DNA of 10,456 nucleotides from Oscillospiraceae bacterium (GTDB lineage Bacteria; Bacillota; Clostridia; Oscillospirales; Ruminococcaceae): assembly GCA_015067375.1 (NCBI GenBank), contig SVMQ01000051.1, forward strand, positions 1-10,456, read 5' to 3'. Positions 1 through 6,603 of this stretch are shown here, one piece after another; position 1 is the stretch's first letter, and each line of letters starts with the position of its first letter. Below the pieces are notes generated by a model, which worked only from the letters and a program-made list of their open reading frames with translations, ran no database searches and was not told the DNA's origin. The translations under genes and the position numbers were made by a program.

Positions 1-1753
1 GCGCATACTTGCTCTTGTAGTCGTTGAAAGCCTTGATAAAGTCGGAATGCTCGTCGCGCTTTAGCTCTGTCATGTAGCCATGAGTATCCATGTTGTTCTC
101 ATGAACCTGTATCATGCACACCGCGATGTTGGAGCAGTGGTCGGAAACTCGCTCGAGATTCGTCAGCAGGTCGGACAGGATAAAGCCAAGCTCTACAGTA
201 CATCTGCCCTCGCGCAGACGGTCGATGTGACGGTTCTTAAGATCTGTACGCAGCTGGTCGATAACGTCCTCAAGAGGCTCTACCTGCTTAGCAAGGTCGA
301 TATCGGTGTTGATGAATGCCTCGATAGTCTTGTCCAGTATCTCATTGACCGCGGATGTGATAACGCTGATCTCGGCGCGCGCATCGTCGGAGAACTTTAT
401 CTTCTTCTGATACATCTCCTCGGAAGCCTCAACGATGTTGCAGGCATGGTCAGAGATTCGCTCAAGGTCGCCAATGGTGTGCAACAGCTTGGATACAACG
501 CGGCTGTCATGCTCGGACAGGTCCTTGGAGCTTATCTTTAGCAGATAGGAGCCGATCTTATCCTCATAGATATCAATAAGGTTTTCGGCTTCCATTATAT
601 CAGTAGTCATCTTAGGCTCATAATCTGTAAGCGTGTCTATGGAAGCATTGATCGTCTTGCCTGTGATCTTCGCCATCCTGATAGCAACGTTGCGGCACTG
701 CTCGATAGCAACAGAGGGAGTGAGCAGGAAACGCTCGTCGAGGATCGGCACCTTGCTGTCCTCATTGTCCTCGTTGGGATCGTCGCGGATGATAAGATGT
801 GCGAGCTTTTCGATCTGCTTTGTAAACGGCAGGAAGGCAGTAGTAGCCAGTACGTTGAATACGGTGTGGATCACCGCGATACCTGTCGAGTTAAGAACAT
901 CATCAAGGAACGTGAAATGTAAAAATGCATTAAGCAGATAGAAGAGCGAAAGGAACAACAGCGTACCGATGATGTTAAAGAACAGATGAACGATAGCTAC
1001 GCGTCTTGCAGATTTATTAGCTCCGACAGAGGAGATCATTGCAGTAACGCACGAACCGATGTTGGAACCGAGTATGATAGGAAGTGCAATCGCATATGTG
1101 ATACCGCCTGTTGCGTTGGAAAGGGATTGCAGGATGCCTACCGATACCGATGAGGACTGAAGTGCAGCTGTCATAAGAGCACCAACCAGCACACCAAGTA
1201 AGGGGTTGGAGAACATCGTCATAATGCTGCAGAACTGAGGATCGCCCTCTAAAGGCTTAACAGCCGCAGACATAGTGTTCATACCGAACATAAGTGTTGC
1301 AAAGCCTACCAGTACAAGACCGAGAGTGTTCTTCTTGTCGGACTTTACGAACATCACGAGGATGATACCTATCACAGCCAGAACGGGCGTGAATGTGGTG
1401 GGCTTGAATATGTTGAGGATACCGCTTCCGCTGATGGAAGAAAGGCTGAGCAGCCACGCTGTGGCAGTTGTACCGATATTGGCACCCATGATAACGCCGA
1501 TAGCCTGCGCAAGCTTCATGATGCCCGAGTTAACAAAGCCGACCAGCATTACTGTAGTAGCTGCGGATGACTGGATAAGCGCTGTTACACCTGCGCCGAG
1601 CAGAACGCCCTTTACGGGGTTGCTGGTGAGTTTTTCAAGCCATTTTTCAAGCTTACCGCCTGCCAGCTTCTCAAGCGCACCGCTGAGTATGTGCATTCCG
1701 AACAGGAACAGCGACAGACCGCCAAGCATATTTAGTAGATCATAAATTGTCAT
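1..1753 (-). CDS. Na/Pi cotransporter family protein with C-terminal PhoU-like domain (3' end cut by window)
   Basis: Probable sodium-coupled phosphate carrier of the inner membrane (NptA/PNaS type). I read 584 codons from ATG at 1753 with no stop before the window edge. The last residues (DYKSKYA) resemble the usual C-terminus, so little is missing. The membrane part (about 1-310) has the family's internal duplication: QSSAATT at 61-67 with GANIGTT at 90-96, and QSSSVSV at 199-205 with GSNIGS at 229-234. The cytoplasmic part (about 340-580) is PhoU-like, with two helix signatures, ERISDHACNI near 431-440 and ERVSDHCSNI near 534-543. In PhoU proteins these bind metal. The ribosome binding site AGGAG lies 7-11 bases before the ATG. 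The gene is monocistronic as far as seen and has its own promoter at 1825-1853. Proteins of this fusion are known as phosphate importers or exporters; the direction of transport cannot be told here. Confidence 0.93.
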   Translation of the reverse strand, partial: MTIYDLLNMLGGLSLFLFGMHILSGALEKLAGGKLEKWLEKLTSNPVKGVLLGAGVTALIQSSAATTVMLVGFVNSGIMKLAQAIGVIMGANIGTTATAWLLSLSSISGSGILNIFKPTTFTPVLAVIGIILVMFVKSDKKNTLGLVLVGFATLMFGMNTMSAAVKPLEGDPQFCSIMTMFSNPLLGVLVGALMTAALQSSSVSVGILQSLSNATGGITYAIALPIILGSNIGSCVTAMISSVGANKSARRVAIVHLFFNIIGTLLFLSLFYLLNAFLHFTFLDDVLNSTGIAVIHTVFNVLATTAFLPFTKQIEKLAHLIIRDDPNEDNEDSKVPILDERFLLTPSVAIEQCRNVAIRMAKITGKTINASIDTLTDYEPKMTTDIMEAENLIDIYEDKIGSYLLKISSKDLSEHDSRVVSKLLHTIGDLERISDHACNIVEASEEMYQKKIKFSDDARAEISVITSAVNEILDKTIEAFINTDIDLAKQVEPLEDVIDQLRTDLKNRHIDRLREGRCTVELGFILSDLLTNLERVSDHCSNIAVCMIQVHENNMDTHGYMTELKRDEHSDFIKAFNDYKSKYA

Positions 1754-1820
1754 AGCATTTCTCCTGTAATTTTCCGACAATCTTTCTTTATTGCCGTATT
1801 TCTTTCCCTTTTGCGAACAA

Positions 1821-1854
1821 TTTAATTATACAGGATTTTATTTTAATTGTACAG
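1821..1854 (-). repeat. two 13-bp direct repeats (CTGTAYAATTAAA) over the phosphate-transporter promoter
   Basis: Read on the minus strand, CTGTACAATTAAA (1842-1854) and CTGTATAATTAAA (1821-1833) differ at one base and start 21 bases apart, about two helical turns. One copy contains the -35 element and the other the -10. CTGT-led direct repeats on one face of the helix resemble Pho boxes bound by PhoB/PhoP regulators, which would suit a phosphate transporter. That is inference; part of the similarity could simply come from promoter elements in AT-rich DNA. Confidence 0.4.
1825..1853 (-). promoter_or_regulatory. sigma-A-type promoter of the Na/Pi cotransporter gene
   Basis: On the minus strand a perfect -10 TATAAT (1825-1830) is separated by exactly 17 bases from TGTACA (1848-1853), a 4-of-6 match to the -35 consensus. 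Transcription would start about 65 bases before the ATG at 1753. The surrounding DNA is very AT-rich, which raises the chance of spurious -10 matches, but spacing and position are right. Confidence 0.6.
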
Positions 1855-1960
1855 TGGTTTTTTCAAGATTTTTATTTTTCACCATTATCTATAAATTAGC
1901 CACATAAAACTCAAAATTTTCTGTCGAATTTGCGAATTATAAGATATATAATAATATGTA

Positions 1961-1980
1961 TTCTCCCACAACGGGGAGAA
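1961..1980 (-). terminator. hairpin after the SpoIIQ-like gene, probable terminator
   Basis: A 7-bp inverted repeat (TTCTCCC / GGGAGAA) with a 6-base loop starts five bases after the TGA stop at 1986-1988. On the minus strand it is followed by TACATATTATTATAT, which is T-rich but not a clean T run, so termination may be moderate. The plus-strand side has no T tail. Confidence 0.5.
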
Positions 1981-1985
1981 CATCA

Positions 1986-2717
1986 TCAATCCTTTGCGCT
2001 TTCGATGACAGACATGGGGTCGATCCACTTGCCGCCCTGCTTTACGCCAAGGTGAAGATGCGGCGGCTGTACTATTTCAGCCTGACAGGTGTCGGAGGTC
2101 TTGCCGATTACAGCGCCCTCCTGCACGTTCTGACCTGTTTTCACATCAAGCTCCTTGGCAAGTCCGCAATAGTGTACCTCCAGCCCATTCTCCTGCTCAA
2201 CGACTACACACACGCCCCAGAGCGGATCCTCGCTGATCTCCTTGATGATACCCGAGGACATAGACCTGACATCCGTACCAAGCGCGCAGAGGATATCACA
2301 GCCGTCATGCGTTTTCCATACGCCAAGCGTTTCCGACTTCACAAGCTCGCCGTTGCTGAACGGATGAGATACCTCTCCATCCACGGGCATGATGTTGCGT
2401 GACTCGATAACGACAGGTTTGTTGACCTCCTCAGCCTCATCACCAGCGATCTCGGCATCTGCAGCCTTCACAGGCGCTTCTTCAGGCTCTTTTTTGGGCA
2501 CATCGTCCTTTGTGTTGTTGGCAGGGACATCAGCGACGCTGTTTTCAGGCTCAAACACCCATGTGTTTTCAACGACCGATTCGGATTCAGTCGGGGTTAG
2601 CCTGCTCATAGTGCGGTTATACGCAGTGAGAGTGGCTACGCTGACTGCCGCAATACCCAATACCACAGCCACAGCCATACCTTTTCCTGCAGGTAGTGCT
2701 TTTCTTGTCTTTTTCAT
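1986..2717 (-). CDS. LytM/M23-family metallopeptidase, SpoIIQ-like
   Basis: Membrane-anchored peptidase-fold protein of 243 residues. I start it at 2717 rather than at the ATG 18 bases upstream, because AAAGGA lies 9 bases before this ATG and the longer start would place that site inside the coding region. Layout: basic N-terminus, one membrane segment (about 12-33), an acidic Glu/Pro-rich linker (about 40-105), then a LytM domain (about 108-240). The zinc-site motifs look intact: H137-xxx-D141 and H220-L-H222, with a further His at 182. The lead-in to the domain (LGVWKTHDGCD) is typical of SpoIIQ. SpoIIQ spans the forespore membrane and joins SpoIIIAH to bridge mother cell and forespore during engulfment. 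Clostridial SpoIIQ usually keeps the catalytic His, as here, whereas the Bacillus subtilis protein does not. The sigma-F-like promoter at 2789-2818 supports the assignment. A general cell-wall endopeptidase is the alternative. Confidence 0.85.
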   Translation of the reverse strand: MKKTRKALPAGKGMAVAVVLGIAAVSVATLTAYNRTMSRLTPTESESVVENTWVFEPENSVADVPANNTKDDVPKKEPEEAPVKAADAEIAGDEAEEVNKPVVIESRNIMPVDGEVSHPFSNGELVKSETLGVWKTHDGCDILCALGTDVRSMSSGIIKEISEDPLWGVCVVVEQENGLEVHYCGLAKELDVKTGQNVQEGAVIGKTSDTCQAEIVQPPHLHLGVKQGGKWIDPMSVIESAKD

Positions 2718-2788
2718 TTTGATCGATCCTTTCATTAATGATTGATTGTGCGTTATGGACTGCCTGTCCTTCTTGCAGGACGTGTCAG

Positions 2789-2818
2789 TATTTTTACCTG
2801 CTTTTCGCGGAAATATAC
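2789..2818 (-). promoter_or_regulatory. forespore sigma-F-type promoter ahead of the SpoIIQ-like gene
   Basis: On the minus strand GTATA (2814-2818) is followed after exactly 15 bases by GGTAAAAATA (2789-2798). This fits every position of the B. subtilis sigma-F consensus as I know it, GYWTA-N15-GGnrAnAhTw. The predicted leader is about 65 bases to the ATG at 2717. No comparable sigma-A promoter is obvious in the same stretch. Sigma-G recognises related sequences, so it may also read this site. Confidence 0.65.
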
Positions 2819-2856
2819 AGCAATGTTACATTTTAGATGATATATGCGGTTTTATA

Positions 2857-2885
2857 TTGCAGAAAAAAAGGTTTTGTGATAAAAT
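2857..2885 (+). promoter_or_regulatory. sigma-A-type promoter of the glycosyltransferase-CDF operon
   Basis: TTGCAG (2857-2862), a 17-base spacer, then TAAAAT (2880-2885), a 5-of-6 match to the -10. The -35 is weak (TTG conserved). It points away from the SpoIIQ-like gene, giving a leader of about 35 bases before the ATG at 2929. Confidence 0.45.
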
Positions 2886-2928
2886 AAGCTAGATACTTAT
2901 TTTCACAGATATAAAAGCGGAGGCGACA

Positions 2929-4050
2929 ATGATAAGGATAGCACAGATCCTGGGCAAAATGAACGGCGGCGGTGTCGAGCAAGTAGTCATGAACTACTAT
3001 AATGCTATCGACCGCGAAAATGTTCAGTTCGATTTTTTTATATTCAAAGGCTCGAAATATGTTCCGATCGACGAGATAAAAACGCTCGGCGGACGGATAT
3101 TCGTGCTTCCAACGCTGAAAAAGCCGTTCCGATATATGAAGACCCTGCAACGGCTGCTGACGGAAAACGGCTATGACATAGTACACTGCCACCTCGGCAC
3201 GCTTTCCGCGCCTGCTCTCAGGGCGGCAAAAAAAGCAGGCGTAAGAGTCAGGATACTGCACAACCACACGACCTCAGGCGGCAGCAGAGAGCTTGTGCGC
3301 AACCTTGCAAAACAACTGCTCAAGCCCTCCGCCAAAAGATATGCAACTCACCGCCTTGCTTGCTCAGAGCTTGCGGCACGATGGATGTACGGCGCTGTGC
3401 CGGTATTCCGCCTTGGAGAGGAGCTTCCGCCGATAAAACACGCTCTGGTCGTGCCTAATGCAATCGACACGGAGCGTTACAGCTTCGACAAAAACAAGCG
3501 CAGTGAGATACGCGGCGAGCTTGGTATATCATCCAAAACTCTTGTTTTCGGTCACATAGGCAGATTCTGCCCACAGAAAAACCAAAGCTTCCTTATCGAC
3601 ATATTCAAGAGTATAGTAGAAAAGCATAAAAACTCCGTGCTGGTACTGGTCGGCACAGGCAAGGATATCGACCTGATAAAAGCGCGCGTCATCACGGCAG
3701 GACTGAGCGACAAGGTGATATTCGCGGGGCAGCGCTCGGATACCGATAAATTATACAGCGCCTTTGACAGCTTTTTGCTTCCGTCAAACTATGAGGGACT
3801 TCCTGTCGTGGGCGTGGAGGCGCAGTGCGCCGGGCTTTACTGCATCTTCTCAGATAAGGTGACTAAAGAAGCAAAGCTGACGGACAGCGCACAATATCTC
3901 AGCCTGAAAAGCGGCGCTGACGACTGGGCATGCGCGGCGCTGTGCTGTGCAAAGCTCCGCAGTGAGCACGGCGCGGAGCAGATAGCCGAATCAGGCTATG
4001 ATATTACTCTTGCAGCTGCAGGGCTGGAGCAGTATTATCTGTCGCTGTAA
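2929..4050 (+). CDS. glycosyltransferase family 1/GT4 protein
   Basis: Retaining GT-B-fold glycosyltransferase of 373 residues, probably cytoplasmic and transferring a sugar from a nucleotide-sugar donor to a surface glycan or lipid-linked acceptor. The N-terminal domain opens with the glycine-rich loop GKMNGGGVEQ (9-18) typical of EpsF-like GT4 enzymes and continues through DIVHCHLG and ILHNHTT. The C-terminal donor domain begins near VFGHIGRFCPQKN and carries the EX7E motif at E289 and E297 (EGLPVVGVE), the family's nucleotide-sugar signature. The length is normal. The start has a strong GGAGG site at 2919-2923, six bases before the ATG. No other polysaccharide gene is nearby, so acceptor and sugar cannot be named. 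A metal exporter follows after 24 bases, probably on the same transcript, without an obvious functional tie. Confidence 0.9.
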   Translation: MIRIAQILGKMNGGGVEQVVMNYYNAIDRENVQFDFFIFKGSKYVPIDEIKTLGGRIFVLPTLKKPFRYMKTLQRLLTENGYDIVHCHLGTLSAPALRAAKKAGVRVRILHNHTTSGGSRELVRNLAKQLLKPSAKRYATHRLACSELAARWMYGAVPVFRLGEELPPIKHALVVPNAIDTERYSFDKNKRSEIRGELGISSKTLVFGHIGRFCPQKNQSFLIDIFKSIVEKHKNSVLVLVGTGKDIDLIKARVITAGLSDKVIFAGQRSDTDKLYSAFDSFLLPSNYEGLPVVGVEAQCAGLYCIFSDKVTKEAKLTDSAQYLSLKSGADDWACAALCCAKLRSEHGAEQIAESGYDITLAAAGLEQYYLSL

Positions 4051-4074
4051 AACAAAATAACATCGAGGTAGAAA

Positions 4075-5268
4075 ATGACAAAAGTATTGATAGACCTTTT
4101 TGTAAAAGACAACAAAAACGTGCAGGACACCGCGGTGCGTGCAGCTTACGGCAAGCTGTCGGGCTGGGTCGGCATCATGTGCAATGTCCTGCTGTGTGTG
4201 GGCAAATTTCTTGTGGGCTTTATTTCAGGTAGTGTTTCGATAACCGCAGATGCAGCCAACAATCTCGCAGACGCTTCTTCAAGCATCATCAGTCTGCTTG
4301 GCTTTAAGCTTTCGGAGCAGGGCGCTGATGAGGAGCATCCCTACGGCCATGCAAGATACGAGTACATCTCGGGTTTCATCATCGCGGTGCTGGTGCTGGT
4401 CATCGGATTTGAACTGCTTAAAGGCAGTATAGACAAGGTGCTGCATCCGTCTGAAGTAGAGTTTTCGTGGATAACTGTCGGAGTGCTTGCAGCCTCCATC
4501 ATAGTAAAGCTGTGGATGATGCTGTTCAACACAAAGATCGGCAAACTCATCGACTCTCAGGCACTGACCGCTACTGCCGCAGACAGCCGCAACGACTGCA
4601 TCTCTACATTCGTGGTGCTTATCGCGGCACTGATATCACACTTCGCCTCGGTGGAGCTTGACGGCTGGATGGGTATACTTGTGGCTGTGTTCATTCTGTA
4701 CAGCGGCATCGGGCTTGTCAAAGAGGCTATGAGTCCCCTGCTCGGAAAAGCGCCCGCCCCTGAGATGGTAGAGGACATCCGCAGACGCATCATGTCCTAT
4801 GACGGAGTACTCGGCACTCACGACCTGATGGTACACGACTACGGCCCAGGCAGAGTGTTTGCAAGCGTTCATGTTGAGATGGCGGCAGAAGCAGATGTGC
4901 TGGAGAGTCACGACATCATCGACAATATCGAACACGACTTCCTGCAGAGCGGACTTAATCTTGTGATACACTTCGACCCTATCGTTACCTCTGACTCAGC
5001 GGTGGGCGATACGCGCCGCGAGATAGCAGAGATAGTGGAACGAATAGACGAGCGCCTGTCTATACACGACCTGCGCATGGTGCCCGGCCCCACTCACACA
5101 AACGTCATCTTTGACTGCGTAGTGCCGCCGAAATTCGGCATGGATGAATCAGAGCTTAAAGCCGAGATATTCCGCTTCGTACAGCTCGATCACCCCGATT
5201 ACATCTGCGTTATAACAGTGGAGCAGAGCTACGCTCCCATACCCAAAAAGCCGCAATCTCAGACATAA
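4075..5268 (+). CDS. cation diffusion facilitator (CDF) transporter, manganese-type signature
   Basis: Proton-coupled exporter of divalent metal from the cytoplasm, 397 residues. An N-terminal membrane domain of about six helices (about 28-225) is followed by a cytoplasmic ferredoxin-like dimerisation domain (about 230-320) and a C-terminal extension to 397. The transport-site motifs are N62-xxx-D66 in TM2 (NNLAD) and D170-xxx-D174 in TM5 (DSRND), plus HPYGHARYE at 88-96 in the TM2-TM3 loop. Zinc exporters of the family normally have HxxxD in TM5, whereas manganese exporters such as MntE have DxxxD with Asn/Asp in TM2. I therefore infer Mn2+ export, but cannot exclude Fe2+ or other metals. 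A GAGGT site precedes the ATG closely, and the gene sits 24 bases after the glycosyltransferase stop, so it is probably cotranscribed. No Mn riboswitch is seen upstream. Confidence 0.92.
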   Translation: MTKVLIDLFVKDNKNVQDTAVRAAYGKLSGWVGIMCNVLLCVGKFLVGFISGSVSITADAANNLADASSSIISLLGFKLSEQGADEEHPYGHARYEYISGFIIAVLVLVIGFELLKGSIDKVLHPSEVEFSWITVGVLAASIIVKLWMMLFNTKIGKLIDSQALTATAADSRNDCISTFVVLIAALISHFASVELDGWMGILVAVFILYSGIGLVKEAMSPLLGKAPAPEMVEDIRRRIMSYDGVLGTHDLMVHDYGPGRVFASVHVEMAAEADVLESHDIIDNIEHDFLQSGLNLVIHFDPIVTSDSAVGDTRREIAEIVERIDERLSIHDLRMVPGPTHTNVIFDCVVPPKFGMDESELKAEIFRFVQLDHPDYICVITVEQSYAPIPKKPQSQT

Positions 5269-5289
5269 GGCGACGCCATAACGAATAAT

Positions 5290-5332
5290 CCTCCCCCTTA
5301 TGTGGAATTCTAAGAAAAACCACAAGGGGAGG
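5290..5332 (+). promoter_or_regulatory. inverted repeat that buries the ribosome binding site of the BofC-like gene
   Basis: The left arm CCTCCCCCTTATGTGG (5290-5305) can pair with CCACAAGGGGAGG (5320-5332) around a 14-base loop: 7 GC-rich pairs at the base and about 5 more near the loop, with a 3-base bulge. The right arm contains the Shine-Dalgarno GGGGAGG, so in a transcript reading through from the CDF gene the start site would be base-paired. There is no T run after it, so it is a poor intrinsic terminator. Confidence 0.5.
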
Positions 5333-5341
5333 AATTTCATT

Positions 5342-5665
5342 ATGTCTTTATACGGAAAGCTTGCAGGCGCATTAGTTTCGGTCGCAATAGTTGGCTGTGG
5401 TGCGGCGTATGTTATATCGGCAAGCGACGAGGTCATGGCAGAGGTCAGCGAGCTAAGCAGCGAACTGTCCTATTATGTCATACGCGAATATAACGGGGAT
5501 ATCGCGCTGTTCAAAGATGGCAGCGACGAACCTGTTGCGATATACGACCTGCCTGCCGAGGGCATCAACGCCGCCGACTATGAGCTGCTGCGCGAGGGAA
5601 TCCGCCTGCAAGGTCTGAGCGATGTCACACGTCTGTTGGAGGATCTTGACATCGAGATACCGTGA
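5342..5665 (+). CDS. small BofC C-terminal-domain-like protein, membrane-anchored or secreted
   Basis: A 107-residue protein. I start at ATG 5342 because GGGGAGGAA lies just upstream; the in-frame ATG at 5300 falls inside the inverted repeat and has no ribosome binding site. The N-terminus is a signal or anchor (basic start, then a hydrophobic stretch about 6-25), so the rest is probably extracytoplasmic. Residues about 40-105 fit the short BofC-type C-terminal domain seen in many Clostridia: YVIREYNGDIALF, then a YDLP...ADYELLREGI segment, and an acidic end (LLEDLDIE). In Bacillus, BofC restrains the SpoIVB signalling protease between forespore and mother cell. Many clostridial proteins have only this domain, as here, and their role is not established. 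AraC follows after 33 bases and may share the transcript. Confidence 0.75.
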   Translation: MSLYGKLAGALVSVAIVGCGAAYVISASDEVMAEVSELSSELSYYVIREYNGDIALFKDGSDEPVAIYDLPAEGINAADYELLREGIRLQGLSDVTRLLEDLDIEIP

Positions 5666-5698
5666 TACCATTGAATACCAATACAGCGAGGTGATACT

Positions 5699-6532
5699 AT
5701 GCATACGCTCAGCGATATATACCGCCCGATAACAGCACAGCCATTCCACCAAAGCAAGGATTACTGCGAGATAGCGCCGTGTGCTGCACTTCGCCCGTAT
5801 ATCCGCTGCTTCTGGGGTACTACAGAGCCTGTTTGCGCACAAGCAGGTCGATCAACAACGGGGCTGGTGATACCTGACACCTGCATGGATATCATCTTTG
5901 ACATAAATTACACCCGAAACTCATACAACGGATTTTTCTGCACGATAGACGAGCATTCCTATCGCACAAGCGGCGCTCCCGCCGCCGAAACGACGGCGAC
6001 CTTTGCCATACGCTTCTATGCATGGACGGCGCTTCTTTTTACGGAGCGCGGATTTACGGGCTGCAAAAATCAGGCATTTGATATCGGGGAATTCTTCGGC
6101 TCTCTGAAGGCGGAATTGGAGCCGCTGCTGTTCGATATACCTGACCTACACGGAAAGATAGCCGTGGCGGAAAAGCTGCTGCTGAAAAGGCTTTGCACAG
6201 ACCGCATCAGCAGCGACCTTTTGAACGCGATATACCGTATGCTGCAAACGAACGGCAGAGCCGACATCTCCGAAATCTGCGGCTACACCGCCGTATCTCA
6301 GCGGCAGCTTGAGCGCATATTCAACCACAGTATGGGCGTTTCACCAAAGGTGTTCTCCTCGCTGCTGCGCTATCAGATGCTCTGGCAGGATATGCTGTAC
6401 TCACGGGGATCTACCATCCTTGACGCCGTTGAAAAATACGGCTACTTTGATCAGGCGCATCTGCTAAATGACTTTAAGCACAGACATCTGATGACCCCGA
6501 AAGAAGCAGTGCGGTTTGCACTGAAACGCTGA
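5699..6532 (+). CDS. AraC-family transcriptional regulator (DUF6597-type N-terminal domain)
   Basis: DNA-binding regulator of 277 residues. The N-terminal sensor part (about 10-150) has the run LVIPDTCMDIIFDI and later TATFAIRFYAW, characteristic of the DUF6597 domain found in AraC-like regulators; its ligand is unknown. The C-terminal AraC domain (about 165-275) has two helix-turn-helix motifs: ISEICGYTAVSQRQLERIF from about 190, and the signature with KYGYFDQAHLLNDFKHRH followed by MTPKEA near the end. The GAGGTGAT site directly before the ATG is good. The gene lies 33 bases after the BofC-like gene. The toroid gene downstream, with its own promoter 70-odd bases on, is the most likely target. 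Confidence 0.9.
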   Translation: MHTLSDIYRPITAQPFHQSKDYCEIAPCAALRPYIRCFWGTTEPVCAQAGRSTTGLVIPDTCMDIIFDINYTRNSYNGFFCTIDEHSYRTSGAPAAETTATFAIRFYAWTALLFTERGFTGCKNQAFDIGEFFGSLKAELEPLLFDIPDLHGKIAVAEKLLLKRLCTDRISSDLLNAIYRMLQTNGRADISEICGYTAVSQRQLERIFNHSMGVSPKVFSSLLRYQMLWQDMLYSRGSTILDAVEKYGYFDQAHLLNDFKHRHLMTPKEAVRFALKR

Positions 6533-6603
6533 TGATGTCGGATTTTTACAATACAGCCCTTTATTTTTATGATACACTGATACAAAAGGAGTTGTTATCA
6601 TGA
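6532..6603 (+). other. 23-codon ORF overlapping the AraC stop and the toroid start
   Basis: From ATG 6532, which overlaps the AraC stop as TGATG, an open frame of 23 codons (MMSDFYNTALYFYDTLIQKE then LLS) ends in a TGA that overlaps the next gene's ATG as ATGA. It would couple translation across the whole gap. Against it: the same bases hold a good sigma-A promoter, there is no separate ribosome binding site for it, and a 23-codon frame is easily found by chance. I list it as a possibility only. Confidence 0.2.
6545..6573 (+). promoter_or_regulatory. sigma-A promoter of the toroid-protein gene
   Basis: TTTACA (6545-6550) and TATGAT (6568-6573), each a 5-of-6 match to consensus, are spaced by exactly 17 bases. 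The start point would be about 20 bases before the ATG at 6600. It begins 13 bases after the AraC stop, so the toroid gene can be expressed apart from AraC. The adjoining GTCGGATTTTTACAATACA stretch is a candidate operator. Confidence 0.65.

Noticed and set aside
80..941. Plus-strand frames over the phosphate transporter
   Set aside because: The minus strand is continuously open for 584 codons with PhoU and Na/Pi motifs. The plus frames are shadows.
1754..1985. Small gene or non-coding RNA in the AT-rich gap
   Set aside because: A plus-strand TATAAT-like word near 1945-1950 exists, but no frame with a ribosome binding site or stable structure other than the 1961-1980 hairpin is visible.
1986..2745. 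Open frames on the plus strand opposite the SpoIIQ-like gene (1956-2402, 2389-2745)
   Set aside because: They are mirror frames of a clear LytM gene, have no ribosome binding sites, and encode low-complexity or unfamiliar peptides.
5230..5300. Possible sigma-F, sigma-G or sigma-E promoter for the BofC-like gene
   Set aside because: I scanned for GYWTA/GHATR with GG or CATA -10 boxes at 15-16 spacing. Partial words (ACATA, CCATAACGA) occur, but no pair fits.
5290..5332. The inverted repeat before the BofC-like gene as an intrinsic terminator for the CDF gene
   Set aside because: It lacks a following T run and its right arm is the Shine-Dalgarno itself. RBS sequestration explains it better, though weak attenuation cannot be excluded.
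5646..5675. Perfect TTGACA at 5646-5651 as the -35 of a separate AraC promoter
   Set aside because: No acceptable -10 lies 16-18 bases downstream. The nearest candidate (TGATACCAT) needs a 14-base spacer. The bases also encode the conserved end of the BofC-like protein.
5656..5680. Repeated ATACC words (5657, 5665, 5675) ahead of AraC
   Set aside because: Spacing is irregular (8 and 10 bases), the units are only five bases, and the first lies in coding sequence. Too weak to call operator repeats.
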